Shown: positions 25,203-34,145 of the stretch, piece by piece | Position numbering within the stretch: position 1 is the first letter of the stretch | How the letters are laid out: every line of letters begins with the position of its first letter | Assembly (NCBI RefSeq): GCF_040869035.1 | Contig: NZ_CP162101.1 | Coordinates: 434,001-498,000, forward strand | DNA from: Vibrio sp. NTOU-M3 | GTDB taxonomy: Bacteria > Pseudomonadota > Gammaproteobacteria > Enterobacterales > Vibrionaceae | DNA length: 64,000 nucleotides | Direction of reading: 5' to 3' | The notes under the pieces: generated by a model | Told to the model about the DNA's origin: nothing | The model's input: the letters and a program-made list of their open reading frames with translations, nothing else | Databases searched by the model: none | Made by a program: the position numbers and the translations under genes

Positions 25203-25562
25203 TTAGGCGTCTTGAGGATCAATGGTGTGTGCGTATTCGACAACCACTTGGTTGCCTTCAATATAAGCGCGTTGGATTTCACCATCGACACTCATGCGAC
25301 TTTCTAGAAACACGACTCGTGGCGCACCAGTACTGCTTGCTTTTAACGATGGCAGTAATTGTTGTGGTTCAACATGAAGTAAACGACAAAACTGAGAAAT
25401 AAAAGACATGGTCAGTGGCTTAGAGCCACGTAATAGCTCTGAAAACTCAATTTGGCTTACACCAAGCTTTTTAGCGAATTCCATTTGGGTAATTCGCATT
25501 TTCGCTTTTTGAGACATCCAAGTTCGGTGCAGCGCGTCTCTATCTTCTTGTGTAAACTCCAT
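25203..25562 (-). CDS. XRE-family HTH protein
   Basis: 119 aa. Residues about 20-70 form the helix-turn-helix: MRITQMEFAKKLGVSQIEFSELLRGSKPL, followed by ISQFCRLLHVEPQQLLPS. The C-terminal 45 residues (RVVFLESRMSVDGEIQRAYI) are beta-rich and may be a small sensor or dimer domain. Probably a DNA-binding regulator in the cytoplasm; target unknown. Monocistronic, with its own terminator. Confidence 0.82.
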   Translation of the reverse strand: MEFTQEDRDALHRTWMSQKAKMRITQMEFAKKLGVSQIEFSELLRGSKPLTMSFISQFCRLLHVEPQQLLPSLKASSTGAPRVVFLESRMSVDGEIQRAYIEGNQVVVEYAHTIDPQDA

Positions 25563-25717
25563 TCGTTTCCCTCATATATCAATGATGGCCATAATTTTGA
25601 GGTAATGACGGTTAGGGATGTCAGCTAACGGTGAGTTTTAGTTTAGGGTTTTGCCACACACTGACATCTGACGCGAGCCTTTACAGTCAAGGGGCTCCGG
25701 GACGAGACAAACCGCGA

Positions 25718-25747
25718 TAAAAAAGCGGACTCCCTTGGGTATCCGCT
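25718..25747 (-). terminator. Intrinsic terminator of dacA-like gene
   Basis: Minus-strand stem AGCGGA (25747-25742) and TCCGCT (25729-25724), 12-nt loop, then a T-run to 25718. It follows the carboxypeptidase stop at 25773. Confidence 0.8.
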
Positions 25748-25772
25748 CTGATATTTTCAATTTTAGTGTATG

Positions 25773-26939
25773 TTAGAACCAGCTAAGTAGTAGCCGCTTG
25801 AACCAGTCGATCAATCGTTTAAAAACACCACCTTCATCAACTTGTTCAAGTGCAACAAGCTGCTCTGAGCCAACTTCAGTATCGTCAATGCTGTAGATGA
25901 CTTTACCTAACACATCTCCTTGCTTGATTGGAGCAACCAATTCTTGTGAGTACTCCACTTCCGCTTTGAGCTTTTTAACGTCTCCTTTTGGTAGTGTGAG
26001 ATAGACATCATCAGCCACACCGACACTCAACTCGTCTTTATCTCCCATCCAGACTCGCGCTTGAGCAATCTCCTGATCCGCTTTTGTCGGCGAAATGGTT
26101 TCGAAGAAACGGAAACCATAACTCAGCAGTTGCTTGCTCTCAGACTCCCGACTTTTTGTACTGCTAGATCCCATAACGACCGAAATCAAACGCATGTTTC
26201 CGCTGGTCGCTGAAGTTGCAAGACTGTATCCAGCCCCACTGGTATAGCCGGTTTTCATACCATCGACGTTCATGCTGCGGTCACGTAGCAGCCCATTGCG
26301 GTTGTATTGAGTGATCCCATTGAAGGTATAAGAGGTTTCACTGTAGAGAGGGTAAATGTCAGGTAAGTCTCGAATAATGGCCTGACTTAACTTAGCGATA
26401 TCGTAAGGGGTGGAATACAGACCATCACTATCTAGACCATGTGGATTGGTAAAGGCACTGTTTGCTAAACCAAGCTTGTCAGCCCATGAGTTCATTAAAC
26501 TTACGAATGCCCCTTCACTCCCAGCGACATGCTCAGCAATTGCGACACTCGCATCATTACCAGACTGAACAATCAACCCACGGTATAGCTCCATTAAACC
26601 AACTTTTTTACCCACCTCAATAAACATTTTGGAAGAGTCTGGAAAGTTTTTGGCCCATGCATTTTTGCTGATCAGCACATTATCATCCAAGCTGATATTG
26701 CCGCTGTTCACCTCTTGCCCCGCAACATAAGCGGTCATCAATTTGGTTAAGCTGGCTGGGTTCAGTTTTTTGTCAGCGTTTTTGTTTACCAACACTTGGC
26801 CTGTATGGTAATCCATTAGCACATAACCTTTCGCGCCAATGGCTGGAGGATCAGGAATGATTGTTGGCGCAGAAACTGCTGCAAAAGAAATAGCTAAAGA
26901 AGACAGCACGAATGTGCGAGTAAAAATCATATTTCTCAT
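25773..26939 (-). CDS. dacA: D-alanyl-D-alanine carboxypeptidase, PBP5/6 type
   Basis: 388 aa from the ATG at 26939 (AGGCGA before it); the frame is open further upstream but only this start gives a signal peptide (about 24 residues, ending AAVSA). Catalytic motifs: SLTK at 63-66, SGND near 126, KTGYT near 229. A beta-rich C-terminal domain (about 275-365) and an amphipathic tail RLIDWFKRLLLSWF anchor it to the outer face of the inner membrane. It trims the terminal D-Ala from peptidoglycan stem peptides. Whether it is the main DacA or a DacC/D paralogue cannot be told. Confidence 0.9.
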   Translation of the reverse strand: MRNMIFTRTFVLSSLAISFAAVSAPTIIPDPPAIGAKGYVLMDYHTGQVLVNKNADKKLNPASLTKLMTAYVAGQEVNSGNISLDDNVLISKNAWAKNFPDSSKMFIEVGKKVGLMELYRGLIVQSGNDASVAIAEHVAGSEGAFVSLMNSWADKLGLANSAFTNPHGLDSDGLYSTPYDIAKLSQAIIRDLPDIYPLYSETSYTFNGITQYNRNGLLRDRSMNVDGMKTGYTSGAGYSLATSATSGNMRLISVVMGSSSTKSRESESKQLLSYGFRFFETISPTKADQEIAQARVWMGDKDELSVGVADDVYLTLPKGDVKKLKAEVEYSQELVAPIKQGDVLGKVIYSIDDTEVGSEQLVALEQVDEGGVFKRLIDWFKRLLLSWF

Positions 26940-27060
26940 AAGTCGCCTACCGTTAGACACAACTTCATTGAGTATAATCAAACCGCTTAGCTTTTCAGGA
27001 GGCTTGTAACCATTCGTTACGTTTAATCGATTTTTGTCGCAAAGGGGTGCTCCAAAGCAC

Positions 27061-27087
27061 AAAAAAACCGGCTAACGTTAGCCGGTT
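27061..27087 (-). terminator. Intrinsic terminator of 27108-27467 gene
   Basis: Stem AACCGGCTA and TAGCCGGTT (27066-27074 and 27079-27087), 4-nt loop; on the minus strand it is followed by a T-run (27067-27061). It lies 21 nt after the stop. Confidence 0.88.
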
Positions 27088-27107
27088 CTCTTAAATTCAC
27101 TGCGCGA

Positions 27108-27467
27108 TTAAGCAATCGCTTCGGTATTTTTAGGTTTTGGAGTAATGCTGTCTCGGTAACTGAACCACAGGTAAGTGATTGCAATAGAGAAGTACAAGTA
27201 AGACAGCGCAAAAATGATAGGTGAAGTGATCAAGTCAGCTGACATACTCCAACTTACGCCTGCAACAGTAATCACCAACTTAGATAGCATTCCACAAATC
27301 AAAAGAAACAGCGCGAGCTGTGGGAATCGAGTTGAGCGAAACGCAAACCAGTAGCAGCTACCAACCGCTAATGCAGAAATTGAAAGACCCAGCATGAAAG
27401 AATGAAGATGATCGGCAGACGCAACACCAGCTGATAGTGATGTCATAAGCAATAGAAATAGTTTCAT
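27108..27467 (-). CDS. Inner-membrane protein of unknown function
   Basis: 119 aa with four hydrophobic segments, near 1-18, 25-44, 51-70 and 80-102 (PIIFALSYLYFSIAITYLWF), and a short charged tail. Not recognised. GAGGTG precedes the ATG and a strong terminator follows, so it is a real single-gene unit. Confidence 0.72.
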   Translation of the reverse strand: MKLFLLLMTSLSAGVASADHLHSFMLGLSISALAVGSCYWFAFRSTRFPQLALFLLICGMLSKLVITVAGVSWSMSADLITSPIIFALSYLYFSIAITYLWFSYRDSITPKPKNTEAIA

Positions 27468-27916
27468 CGTACACCTCGCTTTTAAAACTTAAAAAAAGCT
27501 TCCTTTCATTTTTGAAAACTCATTTTGCATACATTTTCGTCTTTTTAAATTAGATTTCAAGCCCAAATTTTGCACAAAAACAGAACAAAAAATGACCGAC
27601 AGATTATTGTAAATAAAAGGTTAATATTTGTTACTACCAACTTTCTTAACTCACAAGGATTTACCCATTATTAGGCATGAAAACGAGTGCAATTTGTACA
27701 TATTTGTAACAAGAAATATTTTTCTGAATCTAATTGTTTTTGTGATACCGAACGGATGCATAAGGACGCGCTGACAGAATAAGACTACAGCGCAAACTAA
27801 GTTTTCACTTCATAAACGAACTAGCGTGACCTTTCCCACTATTCATTCATCACTCACTCGCCAACCCATAACCACTTTGATAACGTCGCGCTAATTAATT
27901 TAACCAATGACAAACC
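27468..27916. other. 449-bp AT-rich intergenic region
   Basis: No gene, tRNA or strong hairpin seen. It holds the divergent promoters for 27108-27467 (-) and the ThrE-like gene (+). The ThrE-like ATG has no clear Shine-Dalgarno site. Confidence 0.5.
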
Positions 27917-29080
27917 ATGACTTCACAATATCGCATCAGTAAAATCGTAGAGATTGGCGATACACTCCACCGCAGCGGGTGCGCACCGTACAAATTAGAG
28001 AAATACACGCAGTATTACGCCCGTAAACACGGTGTCGACGTTATGGTTCAAGCTACTCCCACCACCGTCAACTACCAATTCCCTGATGACAATAATACGG
28101 TTGTGATGCGGCGTCATAGTCCGCCGTCGATCAACCTCAGTTTGCTCGCAAACACCATCATACGAATCAATCAACCGAGCAGTGAACCCATTCCAGAGCC
28201 TATACGCTACCCGAAATGGATCACCGCTTTTGCAAACATGGCAATTCCTGCGTCATACCTGATGTTGGTTGGCAGTACGCTTGAAGCCGTTTTAATCTCT
28301 TGCTTACTTGGATTCATTGTCTGGGGGTGCCAGCAGCTATGTCGAGGCCGACGCTCTATTGCCGTCGAATTTATAGCGGCATTACTTACCGGCATTCTGG
28401 TGGCTTTCTTTGCCAGCGCAAACCACGAGATCCCCATTTGGGCGTTATGCATTGCTTCGGTGATCTTATTTGTTCCGGGATTGTCGATCGCCAACTCGCT
28501 TGAATGCCTTGCATTTAATGATTTGGTCTCGGGAACCAGCTTGCTTGGTCAAAGTGCACTAACGCTGATCAAGTTGTTTGTTGGCATCGTTATGGGGCTT
28601 AGTATTGGTGAGGCGGTATGGGGCTCTGCCACCTCGTCTGACTACATGAATGAAGTGCCGTTATGGCTCCATGTCTGCAGCCTGTTTCTGCTTTCAGTCT
28701 CTTTAAGCATCATTTTTAATGCGCGACCCATCGATATTCTCCTTGGGTTACCGGTTGCGGCATTAGGGATGTGGGGGCCTTTTTATTTGGGTTTTGATAG
28801 TGGTTGGGTTGTTGGTACATGGGTTACCACGGTATTGATCACTCTCTATGGGACATGGATAGCGAAGAAAGTGGAACTCACAGGCGCTATCTACATAGTT
28901 CAAGGGATCATTATCCTCGTTCCCGGTAGCCGCGTGTTAGTCAGTGCAAGCCAATCGTTGTTTGAGCAGTCTGTATTACCCATTCCTAGTATTGGTTTGT
29001 CTGCGCTCTTTATGTTTTCAGCAATCGTGGCTGGGCAAATAACCGCCTACTCGATTTATTCACCTAAAATCGAGCATTAA
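27917..29080 (+). CDS. ThrE-like threonine/serine exporter family protein
   Basis: 387 aa. The N-terminal about 105 residues are cytoplasmic (EIGDTLHRSGCAPYKLEKY, then VMVQATPTTVNY), the start of the ThrE domain (PF06738). About ten hydrophobic segments follow; VILFVPGLSIANSLECLAFNDLVSG near 195 and IIILVPGSRVLVSA near 330 are the two repeated PG motifs of the ThrE and ThrE_2 halves. So both halves, which in E. coli-type YjjP/YjjB are separate proteins, are fused here. Likely exports small amino or dicarboxylic acids; substrate uncertain. Its 3' end overlaps arfA (minus strand) by 17 nt. Confidence 0.82.
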   Translation: MTSQYRISKIVEIGDTLHRSGCAPYKLEKYTQYYARKHGVDVMVQATPTTVNYQFPDDNNTVVMRRHSPPSINLSLLANTIIRINQPSSEPIPEPIRYPKWITAFANMAIPASYLMLVGSTLEAVLISCLLGFIVWGCQQLCRGRRSIAVEFIAALLTGILVAFFASANHEIPIWALCIASVILFVPGLSIANSLECLAFNDLVSGTSLLGQSALTLIKLFVGIVMGLSIGEAVWGSATSSDYMNEVPLWLHVCSLFLLSVSLSIIFNARPIDILLGLPVAALGMWGPFYLGFDSGWVVGTWVTTVLITLYGTWIAKKVELTGAIYIVQGIIILVPGSRVLVSASQSLFEQSVLPIPSIGLSALFMFSAIVAGQITAYSIYSPKIEH

Positions 29081-29339
29081 CATTTAATGCATATGAAAAA
29101 GCCCTATTCAAAAACAGCGAGGTTGCTACCTTTGAATAGGGCTCTTTGCCCTTATGCTTCATCTTGCGAGTAAAACTCCCTTTTCCCTTCTTCGATTTCT
29201 CTACTTTTGACTGAAACAGCTTGCTGGTCACCAAAGCTTTAAGCATATTGTCGTTTATTTGCCCTCTTCCGCTTTCGACCGAATATTTTTTTTCTTGATT
29301 GGGTTCATCCACCTCAACCATACATTTTCTTTTACTCAT
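29064..29339 (-). CDS. arfA: Alternative ribosome-rescue factor ArfA
   Basis: 91 aa as an open frame. GRGQINDNMLKALVTSKLFQ followed by KVEKSKKGKGSFTRKMKHKGKEP is the ArfA core; the KxKKGKGS(F/Y)xRK motif enters the mRNA channel of stalled ribosomes and recruits RF2. As in E. coli, an intrinsic terminator hairpin (29096-29143) lies inside the coding region, so most transcripts end before the stop codon. The resulting non-stop mRNA makes ArfA only when trans-translation fails. The active product would then be about 70-75 residues. AAAGG precedes the ATG. The extra N-terminal 24 residues are longer than in E. coli. Confidence 0.88.
   Translation of the reverse strand: MSKRKCMVEVDEPNQEKKYSVESGRGQINDNMLKALVTSKLFQSKVEKSKKGKGSFTRKMKHKGKEPYSKVATSLFLNRAFSYALNVNARF
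29096..29143 (-). terminator. Intrinsic terminator inside arfA
   Basis: Minus-strand stem of 13 bp (29143-29131 with 29112-29100), 18-nt loop, then TTTT to about 29096, entirely before the arfA stop at 29064. This is the known arfA self-control device. It also lies after the ThrE-like stop (29080) on the + strand, but there lacks a good T-run. Confidence 0.85.
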
Positions 29340-29494
29340 AATTTACCTTTTTATATGTAACGCCTTGTCACAACAGGGCTATTGTACACTGATGACCATA
29401 AGATTACAGATGCATCATGTACTTTAAGAAACGTTATCTAACGCAAATATCTGAAAGAAATTATTTTTCTCTGACTTAACAGGATTTATTTTCG

Positions 29495-29522
29495 TTGACT
29501 TAGTAAAATGTCCATCTACACT
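29495..29522 (+). promoter_or_regulatory. Predicted sigma-70 promoter of cold-shock gene
   Basis: TTGACT (29495-29500), 16-nt spacer, TACACT (29517-29522). It would give a leader of about 140 nt. Confidence 0.55.
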
Positions 29523-29671
29523 GTAGGGCAGCTAGAAAACGGGTTCTTTGTTTATCTCGCCGTTTCGTTGAATACCATTTCTTCTAAACGCCGTACGCAA
29601 TAGCAATTTCCTTTTCCACGCTATCCGTGCCGATGAGGCGTAATATTTATTTTTATCCAAGGATATACACA
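29523..29671 (+). promoter_or_regulatory. Long 5' leader of cold-shock gene
   Basis: About 145 nt between the predicted promoter and the ATG without any gene. Length and position match the cspA-type leader, which refolds in the cold to open the ribosome site. AAGGA lies at 29659-29663. Together with 29340-29494 this covers the gap after arfA, where nothing else is seen. Confidence 0.5.
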
Positions 29672-29881
29672 ATGTCTAACACTGTTACTGGTACAGTTAA
29701 ATGGTTCAACGAAACTAAAGGTTTTGGTTTTATTCAACAAGAAAACGGTCCTGACGTATTCGCTCACTTCAGCGCAATCACTGGCGACGGTTTCCGTACT
29801 CTAGTTGAAGGCCAAAAAGTAGAGTTCTCTATCTCTCAAGGTCAAAAAGGCCCTCAAGCTGAAAACATCAAAGTTCTATAA
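29672..29881 (+). CDS. Cold-shock protein, CspA family
   Basis: 69 aa. RNP1 KGFGFIQ and RNP2 VFAHFSA are intact within the single OB fold, starting [20 protein letters not shown]. It binds single-stranded RNA and DNA as an RNA chaperone. The start at 29672 fits the family length and the AAGGA site; the frame is open 45 nt upstream. Long leader and strong terminator are usual for csp genes. Which of the several Vibrio csp paralogues it is cannot be settled. Confidence 0.93.
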   Translation: MSNTVTGTVKWFNETKGFGFIQQENGPDVFAHFSAITGDGFRTLVEGQKVEFSISQGQKGPQAENIKVL

Positions 29882-29906
29882 TTTCTTTTAGAACAAGATT
29901 TTTTAG

Positions 29907-29937
29907 AAATAGCCAGCAATCGCTGGCTATTTTTTTG
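29907..29937 (+). terminator. Intrinsic terminator of cold-shock gene
   Basis: Stem AAATAGCCAGC (29907-29917) and GCTGGCTATTT (29922-29932... with the T-run to 29937), 4-nt loop. Confidence 0.9.
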
Positions 29938-29954
29938 TTTGAATAGAGACTCCC

Positions 29955-30494
29955 ATGGCACTCAAACCGACGATATTTAAATTTCGCATTGCACTCTCTG
30001 ATACCAATCGTGACTATTACGACACGGTTAACCTGACCATTGCGCAGCATCCATCAGAAAACTTACCTCGCATGATGGCACGTGTTTTAGCCTTTTGCTT
30101 AAACGCCCAAGAAGGACTGACCTTTACCAAGGGCCTATCTAACATCGACGAACCCGATATCTGGCTTCAGTCTTTAGACGGACAAACCGAGTTATGGATA
30201 GAGGTGGGTGAACCTGCTGTTGATCGCATTAAAAAAGCCTGCCGCCAAGCAAAGTCCGTTAAGGTTTACAGCTTCAACTCCAAATCCAACGTATGGTGGG
30301 AGCAAACCAAGAATAAAGTCACACAATACCCCGTAGAAATTGTCCGCTTTCCTTGGGAACCGATAGAAGAATTGGCGAACAACTTAGTCAGAACGATGGA
30401 GCTTTCCATTATGTTGACTGGAACAAGCCTCTTTATTGACTCAGACAGTGGCTCAACTGAAGTTTGCTGGGAGACATTACAAAGCAATGAGTAA
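29955..30494 (+). CDS. yaeQ: YaeQ family protein
   Basis: 179 aa, standard YaeQ length. ALKPTIFKFRIALSDTNRDYYDT, HPSENLPRMMARVLAFCLNA, FTKGLSNIDEPDIW and LWIEVGEPAVDRIKKACRQA are the family signature. The fold is a PD-(D/E)xK nuclease-like one (D-E-x-K residues in EPDIW and LWIEVGE); no reaction is proved. It overlaps the start of the next gene by 8 nt, so the two are coupled. Confidence 0.92.
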   Translation: MALKPTIFKFRIALSDTNRDYYDTVNLTIAQHPSENLPRMMARVLAFCLNAQEGLTFTKGLSNIDEPDIWLQSLDGQTELWIEVGEPAVDRIKKACRQAKSVKVYSFNSKSNVWWEQTKNKVTQYPVEIVRFPWEPIEELANNLVRTMELSIMLTGTSLFIDSDSGSTEVCWETLQSNE

Positions 30495-31026
30495 ACTGGC
30501 TTCAGCATTTGAACAAGTAGGTATCCAGCAACTCGAAGTCATCTCCCAACATCAAAAGCATTGGGTGGCGTTTTGTGATGAGAATGAGGCGTTATTTAAT
30601 AAGGTCATCGAAAACAAACCAGAGACGCCGATACATCATCATCTGCTTGGTATTTTGACCAAAGCGCATATTGAAAGCCAATCGGCTCTTGAACACAACC
30701 AAGCATCCACTCAAGCCATGCAACAGGTTTTTGAACAAAACTTAGGTCATGAGCACGCTAGGCGCTTTGAGAACCAAGGCTATAACCAACTGTTGCTTAT
30801 CACGCATGCATGGCTGTATATGCAAGGTTATTTGCGAATGGACTTTTCATTGGCTAATGATCATGCCCAACAAACCGCAACGTTGATGACCTCGATTTCA
30901 AAACTCGACTCGGAGCATATCCGTACTCAGTTCTTATCGAGCTTCTATACTGGCGCAAATGCATCACCTCTGGCCCCCAAAAAAGGCGGCCTACTTGCAG
31001 CAATAAAAACCTACTTTAAATGGTAA
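30487..31026 (+). CDS. Helical protein of unknown function
   Basis: 179 aa from the ATG at 30487, inside the last codons of yaeQ (AATGAGTAA junction). Nearly all alpha-helical, rich in His, Gln and Glu (IHHHLLGILTKAHIESQSALEHNQA), with no signal peptide. Not recognised. The C-terminus PLAPKKGGLLAAIKTYFKW is basic and amphipathic and could touch the membrane. Terminator at 31025-31049. Confidence 0.75.
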   Translation: MSKLASAFEQVGIQQLEVISQHQKHWVAFCDENEALFNKVIENKPETPIHHHLLGILTKAHIESQSALEHNQASTQAMQQVFEQNLGHEHARRFENQGYNQLLLITHAWLYMQGYLRMDFSLANDHAQQTATLMTSISKLDSEHIRTQFLSSFYTGANASPLAPKKGGLLAAIKTYFKW

Positions 31027-31049
31027 GGCTCCGTGTCAGGAGCCTTTTA
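31025..31049 (+). terminator. Intrinsic terminator of yaeQ unit
   Basis: Stem AAGGCTCC (31025-31032) and GGAGCCTT (31039-31046), 6-nt loop, T-run to 31048. It begins inside the stop codon of the upstream gene. Confidence 0.8.
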
Positions 31050-31071
31050 AGATTGCTAGAGCAGTATGCGA

Positions 31072-32244
31072 TTATAGGTAGGTATGCGGTCCAAACACCT
31101 CATAATGAATACGTTCACGCGCAACACCTAACTCTTCAAGTTGATCCACAATGCTTTCCATAAACCCAACGGGACCACATAAGTAAAAATCTGCTTGATG
31201 GAGCGGCAGTTCCTCGGCCACAAGACCGATATTCATCTCGCCTTCAAACTGAGTGGCTTGATTGAGATACCATGTGTATTGGTTCCAGTGATTTGTTTCG
31301 ATTAAGTCTGCGGTTTCCCGTGCAAACGTGTGCTGCTCTGCTCCGTTACAGGCATATAGGTAACTGACTTCCTTCTTCCCTTGATCAGATAAATGTTGAA
31401 GCATGGACTGAACTGGTGTTGCACCCACACCGGCAGAAATTAAAACAACTGGCGCATTGCGTTCTACGTAGAAAAAGTCCCCCGCTGGCGCATACAAACT
31501 CACTTTGTCGCCTTCGGAAAGCTCATCATGCAAGTAATTCGACACCAAGCCTTTGTACTCGCCGACTTCGCGTTTTACTGAGATCCGGTAATCTTGACCA
31601 TTTGGCTTTTGCGATAGCGAATATTGACGGATCTCTTTATGAGTACCAAGCGACGGCTTCACCTCGATACCAATATATTGCCCCGGTTGATAACCCAGCA
31701 CCGCCCCACCATCCGCAGGCTCCAGCACAAAGCTTGTGACCAATTCAGATTCAGGCTGTTTGCGTGTAATCACGAATTCACGGGCATTGTCCCATCCGCC
31801 AATCGCCTGTTTGCGTTGCAAATATAGCTCACCTTCTCGATCAATGAAGATCTTAGCTAAAAACAGATAAGCCGCTGTCCACGCTTCTTCCACTTCAGTT
31901 GTAAATGCATCGGGGGCAAGCTCACGTAAGGTTTCAATCAGATGATGGCCCACAATTTGGTAATGATCTGGCTGAATATTGAAACTAGTGTGTTTGTGAG
32001 CGATTCGTTCAACAGCCGTCGTCAATGCACCAAGGTTTTCGATATTTTTCGCATACGCTGCTACGGCCTCAAACAAAGCCACACTTTGACGCCCAGTTTT
32101 CTGGTGCGTCATATTAAAAATATCTTTTAGTTCAGGATTGTGGCTAAACATTCGCTGATAGAAATGCTGAGTTAAAGCCGGACCCGCACTTTCAAGTAAA
32201 GGAATGGTACTTTTGACAATCTCGATATGTTGATTGTTGAGCAT
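31072..32244 (-). CDS. hmp: Flavohaemoprotein, nitric oxide dioxygenase
   Basis: 390 aa in three parts: globin about 1-138 (with the haem His in FNIQPDHYQIVGHH), FAD-binding about 150-255 (RQYSLSQKP), and NAD-binding about 260-390 (LISAGVGATPVQSML; YLCGPVGFMESI). It converts NO with O2 and NAD(P)H to nitrate in the cytoplasm. The divergent norR gene and three GT-N7-AC boxes in the 218-bp gap show NO-dependent control. A complete sigma-54 site is not evident, but TGGCAC at 32304-32299 (minus) could be its -24 part. Confidence 0.95.
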   Translation of the reverse strand: MLNNQHIEIVKSTIPLLESAGPALTQHFYQRMFSHNPELKDIFNMTHQKTGRQSVALFEAVAAYAKNIENLGALTTAVERIAHKHTSFNIQPDHYQIVGHHLIETLRELAPDAFTTEVEEAWTAAYLFLAKIFIDREGELYLQRKQAIGGWDNAREFVITRKQPESELVTSFVLEPADGGAVLGYQPGQYIGIEVKPSLGTHKEIRQYSLSQKPNGQDYRISVKREVGEYKGLVSNYLHDELSEGDKVSLYAPAGDFFYVERNAPVVLISAGVGATPVQSMLQHLSDQGKKEVSYLYACNGAEQHTFARETADLIETNHWNQYTWYLNQATQFEGEMNIGLVAEELPLHQADFYLCGPVGFMESIVDQLEELGVARERIHYEVFGPHTYL

Positions 32245-32271
32245 GGTAATTTTTCTCCTCGATTATATGTT

Positions 32272-32282
32272 GTCGAATAGAC
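32272..32282. promoter_or_regulatory. NorR box 1 (GT-N7-AC)
   Basis: GTCGAATAGAC, within TGTCGAATAGACA, 28 bp before the hmp ATG. It fits the NorR core GT-N7-AC. Confidence 0.55.
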
Positions 32283-32392
32283 AATCTACGGTGGCTTTGT
32301 GCCACTCTCTACCTAGCGATATAGCATGTTTAATGCCAACTCATAAAAGCACTAACTTATTGGTTTTCATGTATGAAAATTCATCAAGCTAT

Positions 32393-32427
32393 GTCAAATT
32401 GACAACTTTAAATTAGGTTAATTTGAC
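32393..32427. promoter_or_regulatory. NorR boxes 2 and 3
   Basis: GTCAAATTGAC (32393-32403) and GTTAATTTGAC (32417-32427) are 24 nt apart centre to centre and both fit GT-N7-AC. They lie about 90-125 bp upstream of the putative TGGCAC of hmp on the minus strand, as for an enhancer site, and 36-70 bp before norR. Confidence 0.65.
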
Positions 32428-32462
32428 ACTACAATGATAAAAAATCACACATTCAGTTTGTT

Positions 32463-34049
32463 ATGCAAGATATTCCCGTTTCGACCCTTATTGAGATGTC
32501 CATCGGACTGGCCAGCGAACAAAACGACCACGATCGCTTCAATCGCTTACTCGACGCCATTCGTAAAGCGATTCAATGTGACTGCGTCGCTCTACTCAGC
32601 TTGCAAGGGGACACCTTAATTCCACTCGCACTACAAGGTTTAACCCGTGACACATTAGGTCGCCGCTTTCGCTTAGAAGAACACCCTCGGTTTGCTGAAA
32701 TATGTGCATCGAAAAGTGTGGTACGTTTTGATGCAAATTGCGAACTGCCCGACCCTTTTGACGGCCTATTGCTAGATTATGAAGGGGATCTTCCAATGCA
32801 TGCCTGCATGGGGTTGCCTCTCCTTTATGGGGATAAGTTACTTGGTGTGCTAACACTGGATAGCCTTAGCCCTGAAGTGTTCGATAATATTCCCGCGCGC
32901 TCGTTAGAAGCCCTCTCTGCAATCATTGCCTCATCACTCAAAGTTGCGATGACCGTTTCTCAGCTCGAACAACAAGCCAAGCAAGTACAACAGCGAATGG
33001 AGCAGCTTAACGAAGGTGCATGGGAACGGGATGGCAGCGAAATTATCGGCTCTAGCAACGCCATGTTGGCACTGAAATCCGATATTGAGGTTGTTGCGCC
33101 ATCTAACTTTAATATTTTGATCCACGGTGATACCGGCGTGGGTAAAGAGCTGGTAGCACGTCGCCTGCATCATCTTTCACCACGTCGTAAGCATCCATTG
33201 GTCTACGTCAACTGCGCCGCTATCCCGGAAAACTTAGTGGAAAGTGAATTATTCGGCCACGTCAAAGGGGCGTTTACTGGTGCCGATAAGTCTCGCTTAG
33301 GGAAATTTGCCTTAGCCGATGGTGGAACTCTATTTTTAGATGAGATTGGTGAGCTTCCACTCGCTGCGCAAAGTAAAATCTTACGAGCTTTGCAAAACAA
33401 CGAAATCCAGCCAGTTGGACAGGATAAGGTTCAAACAATAGATGTCCGCGTACTTGCTGCAACCAACCGAGATTTAAAACACGAAGTCGACCAAGGCCGA
33501 TTTCGCTCAGATCTTTACCATCGCCTAAGCGTTTACCCGATTCGAGTCCCTCCACTGCACGAACGTGAAGGGGATGTTGCCCTACTTGCTGGCTATTTCC
33601 TTGAGAAAGCGAAACTCAAACTCGGCATTGTACAGCTTAAGCTAACCAAAGAAGCTCTGGTGCATATTTCCCGCTATAACTGGCCGGGTAACGTGCGTGA
33701 GCTGGAACATGTGATCAATCGCGCCGCCTTAAAAGCTAGAGCCAGAAGTGGTACAAGAAAACTGATCAGCGTAAATGTGGAAGACATTGGCACACTTGAT
33801 AATGTTCCGACGAACTCAACCTCTACCCGCCGCAATGAGCAAACACCTATGGTTCGGGATGAGCATTTTAAAGGGTTACGCGCAGCCACAGAGCAATACC
33901 AAAAAGACATGATTTCCGAAGTGCTGATTGAGTCTGAGTTTAACTGGGCTAAAGCCGCACGGACACTCAAGACCGATCGCGCCAACCTGACTCGGCTAGC
34001 AAAACGGCTTGGTATCGTGGTAACAAAAGAACACAATATTCGTTATTAA
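32463..34049 (+). CDS. norR: NO-responsive sigma-54 activator NorR
   Basis: 528 aa: GAF domain about 20-170, which in NorR holds the non-haem iron that binds NO; AAA+ domain about 190-425 with Walker A GDTGVGKE, the sigma-54 contact loop GAFTGA and Walker [11 protein letters not shown]; then a Fis-type HTH ([24 protein letters not shown]). NO relieves GAF inhibition and the hexamer drives sigma-54 transcription. It is divergent from hmp, its evident target. Slightly longer than the E. coli protein (504 aa), mostly in the linker 440-475. Confidence 0.93.
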   Translation: MQDIPVSTLIEMSIGLASEQNDHDRFNRLLDAIRKAIQCDCVALLSLQGDTLIPLALQGLTRDTLGRRFRLEEHPRFAEICASKSVVRFDANCELPDPFDGLLLDYEGDLPMHACMGLPLLYGDKLLGVLTLDSLSPEVFDNIPARSLEALSAIIASSLKVAMTVSQLEQQAKQVQQRMEQLNEGAWERDGSEIIGSSNAMLALKSDIEVVAPSNFNILIHGDTGVGKELVARRLHHLSPRRKHPLVYVNCAAIPENLVESELFGHVKGAFTGADKSRLGKFALADGGTLFLDEIGELPLAAQSKILRALQNNEIQPVGQDKVQTIDVRVLAATNRDLKHEVDQGRFRSDLYHRLSVYPIRVPPLHEREGDVALLAGYFLEKAKLKLGIVQLKLTKEALVHISRYNWPGNVRELEHVINRAALKARARSGTRKLISVNVEDIGTLDNVPTNSTSTRRNEQTPMVRDEHFKGLRAATEQYQKDMISEVLIESEFNWAKAARTLKTDRANLTRLAKRLGIVVTKEHNIRY

Positions 34050-34099
34050 TTGCTTTTCCTTTGTAGCTAACTGGTTACAATTGTCGAATTACAATAACA

Positions 34100-34121
34100 T
34101 TCCGGAAAGCACTTTCCGGAA
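34100..34121. promoter_or_regulatory. Perfect 10-bp-arm inverted repeat upstream of glutaredoxin gene
   Basis: TTCCGGAAAG (34100-34109), CA, CTTTCCGGAA (34112-34121), 24 nt before the next ATG and 50 nt after norR. There is no T-run, so an operator or RNA hairpin is more likely than an efficient terminator. Confidence 0.5.
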
Positions 34122-34145
34122 CACCCACAGCTGTAAAGGAAAGTT

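Noticed and set aside
32299..32304. Complete sigma-54 promoter for hmp
   Set aside because: TGGCAC is present but the GC expected 10 nt after GG is CC; kept only as a possible -24 half.
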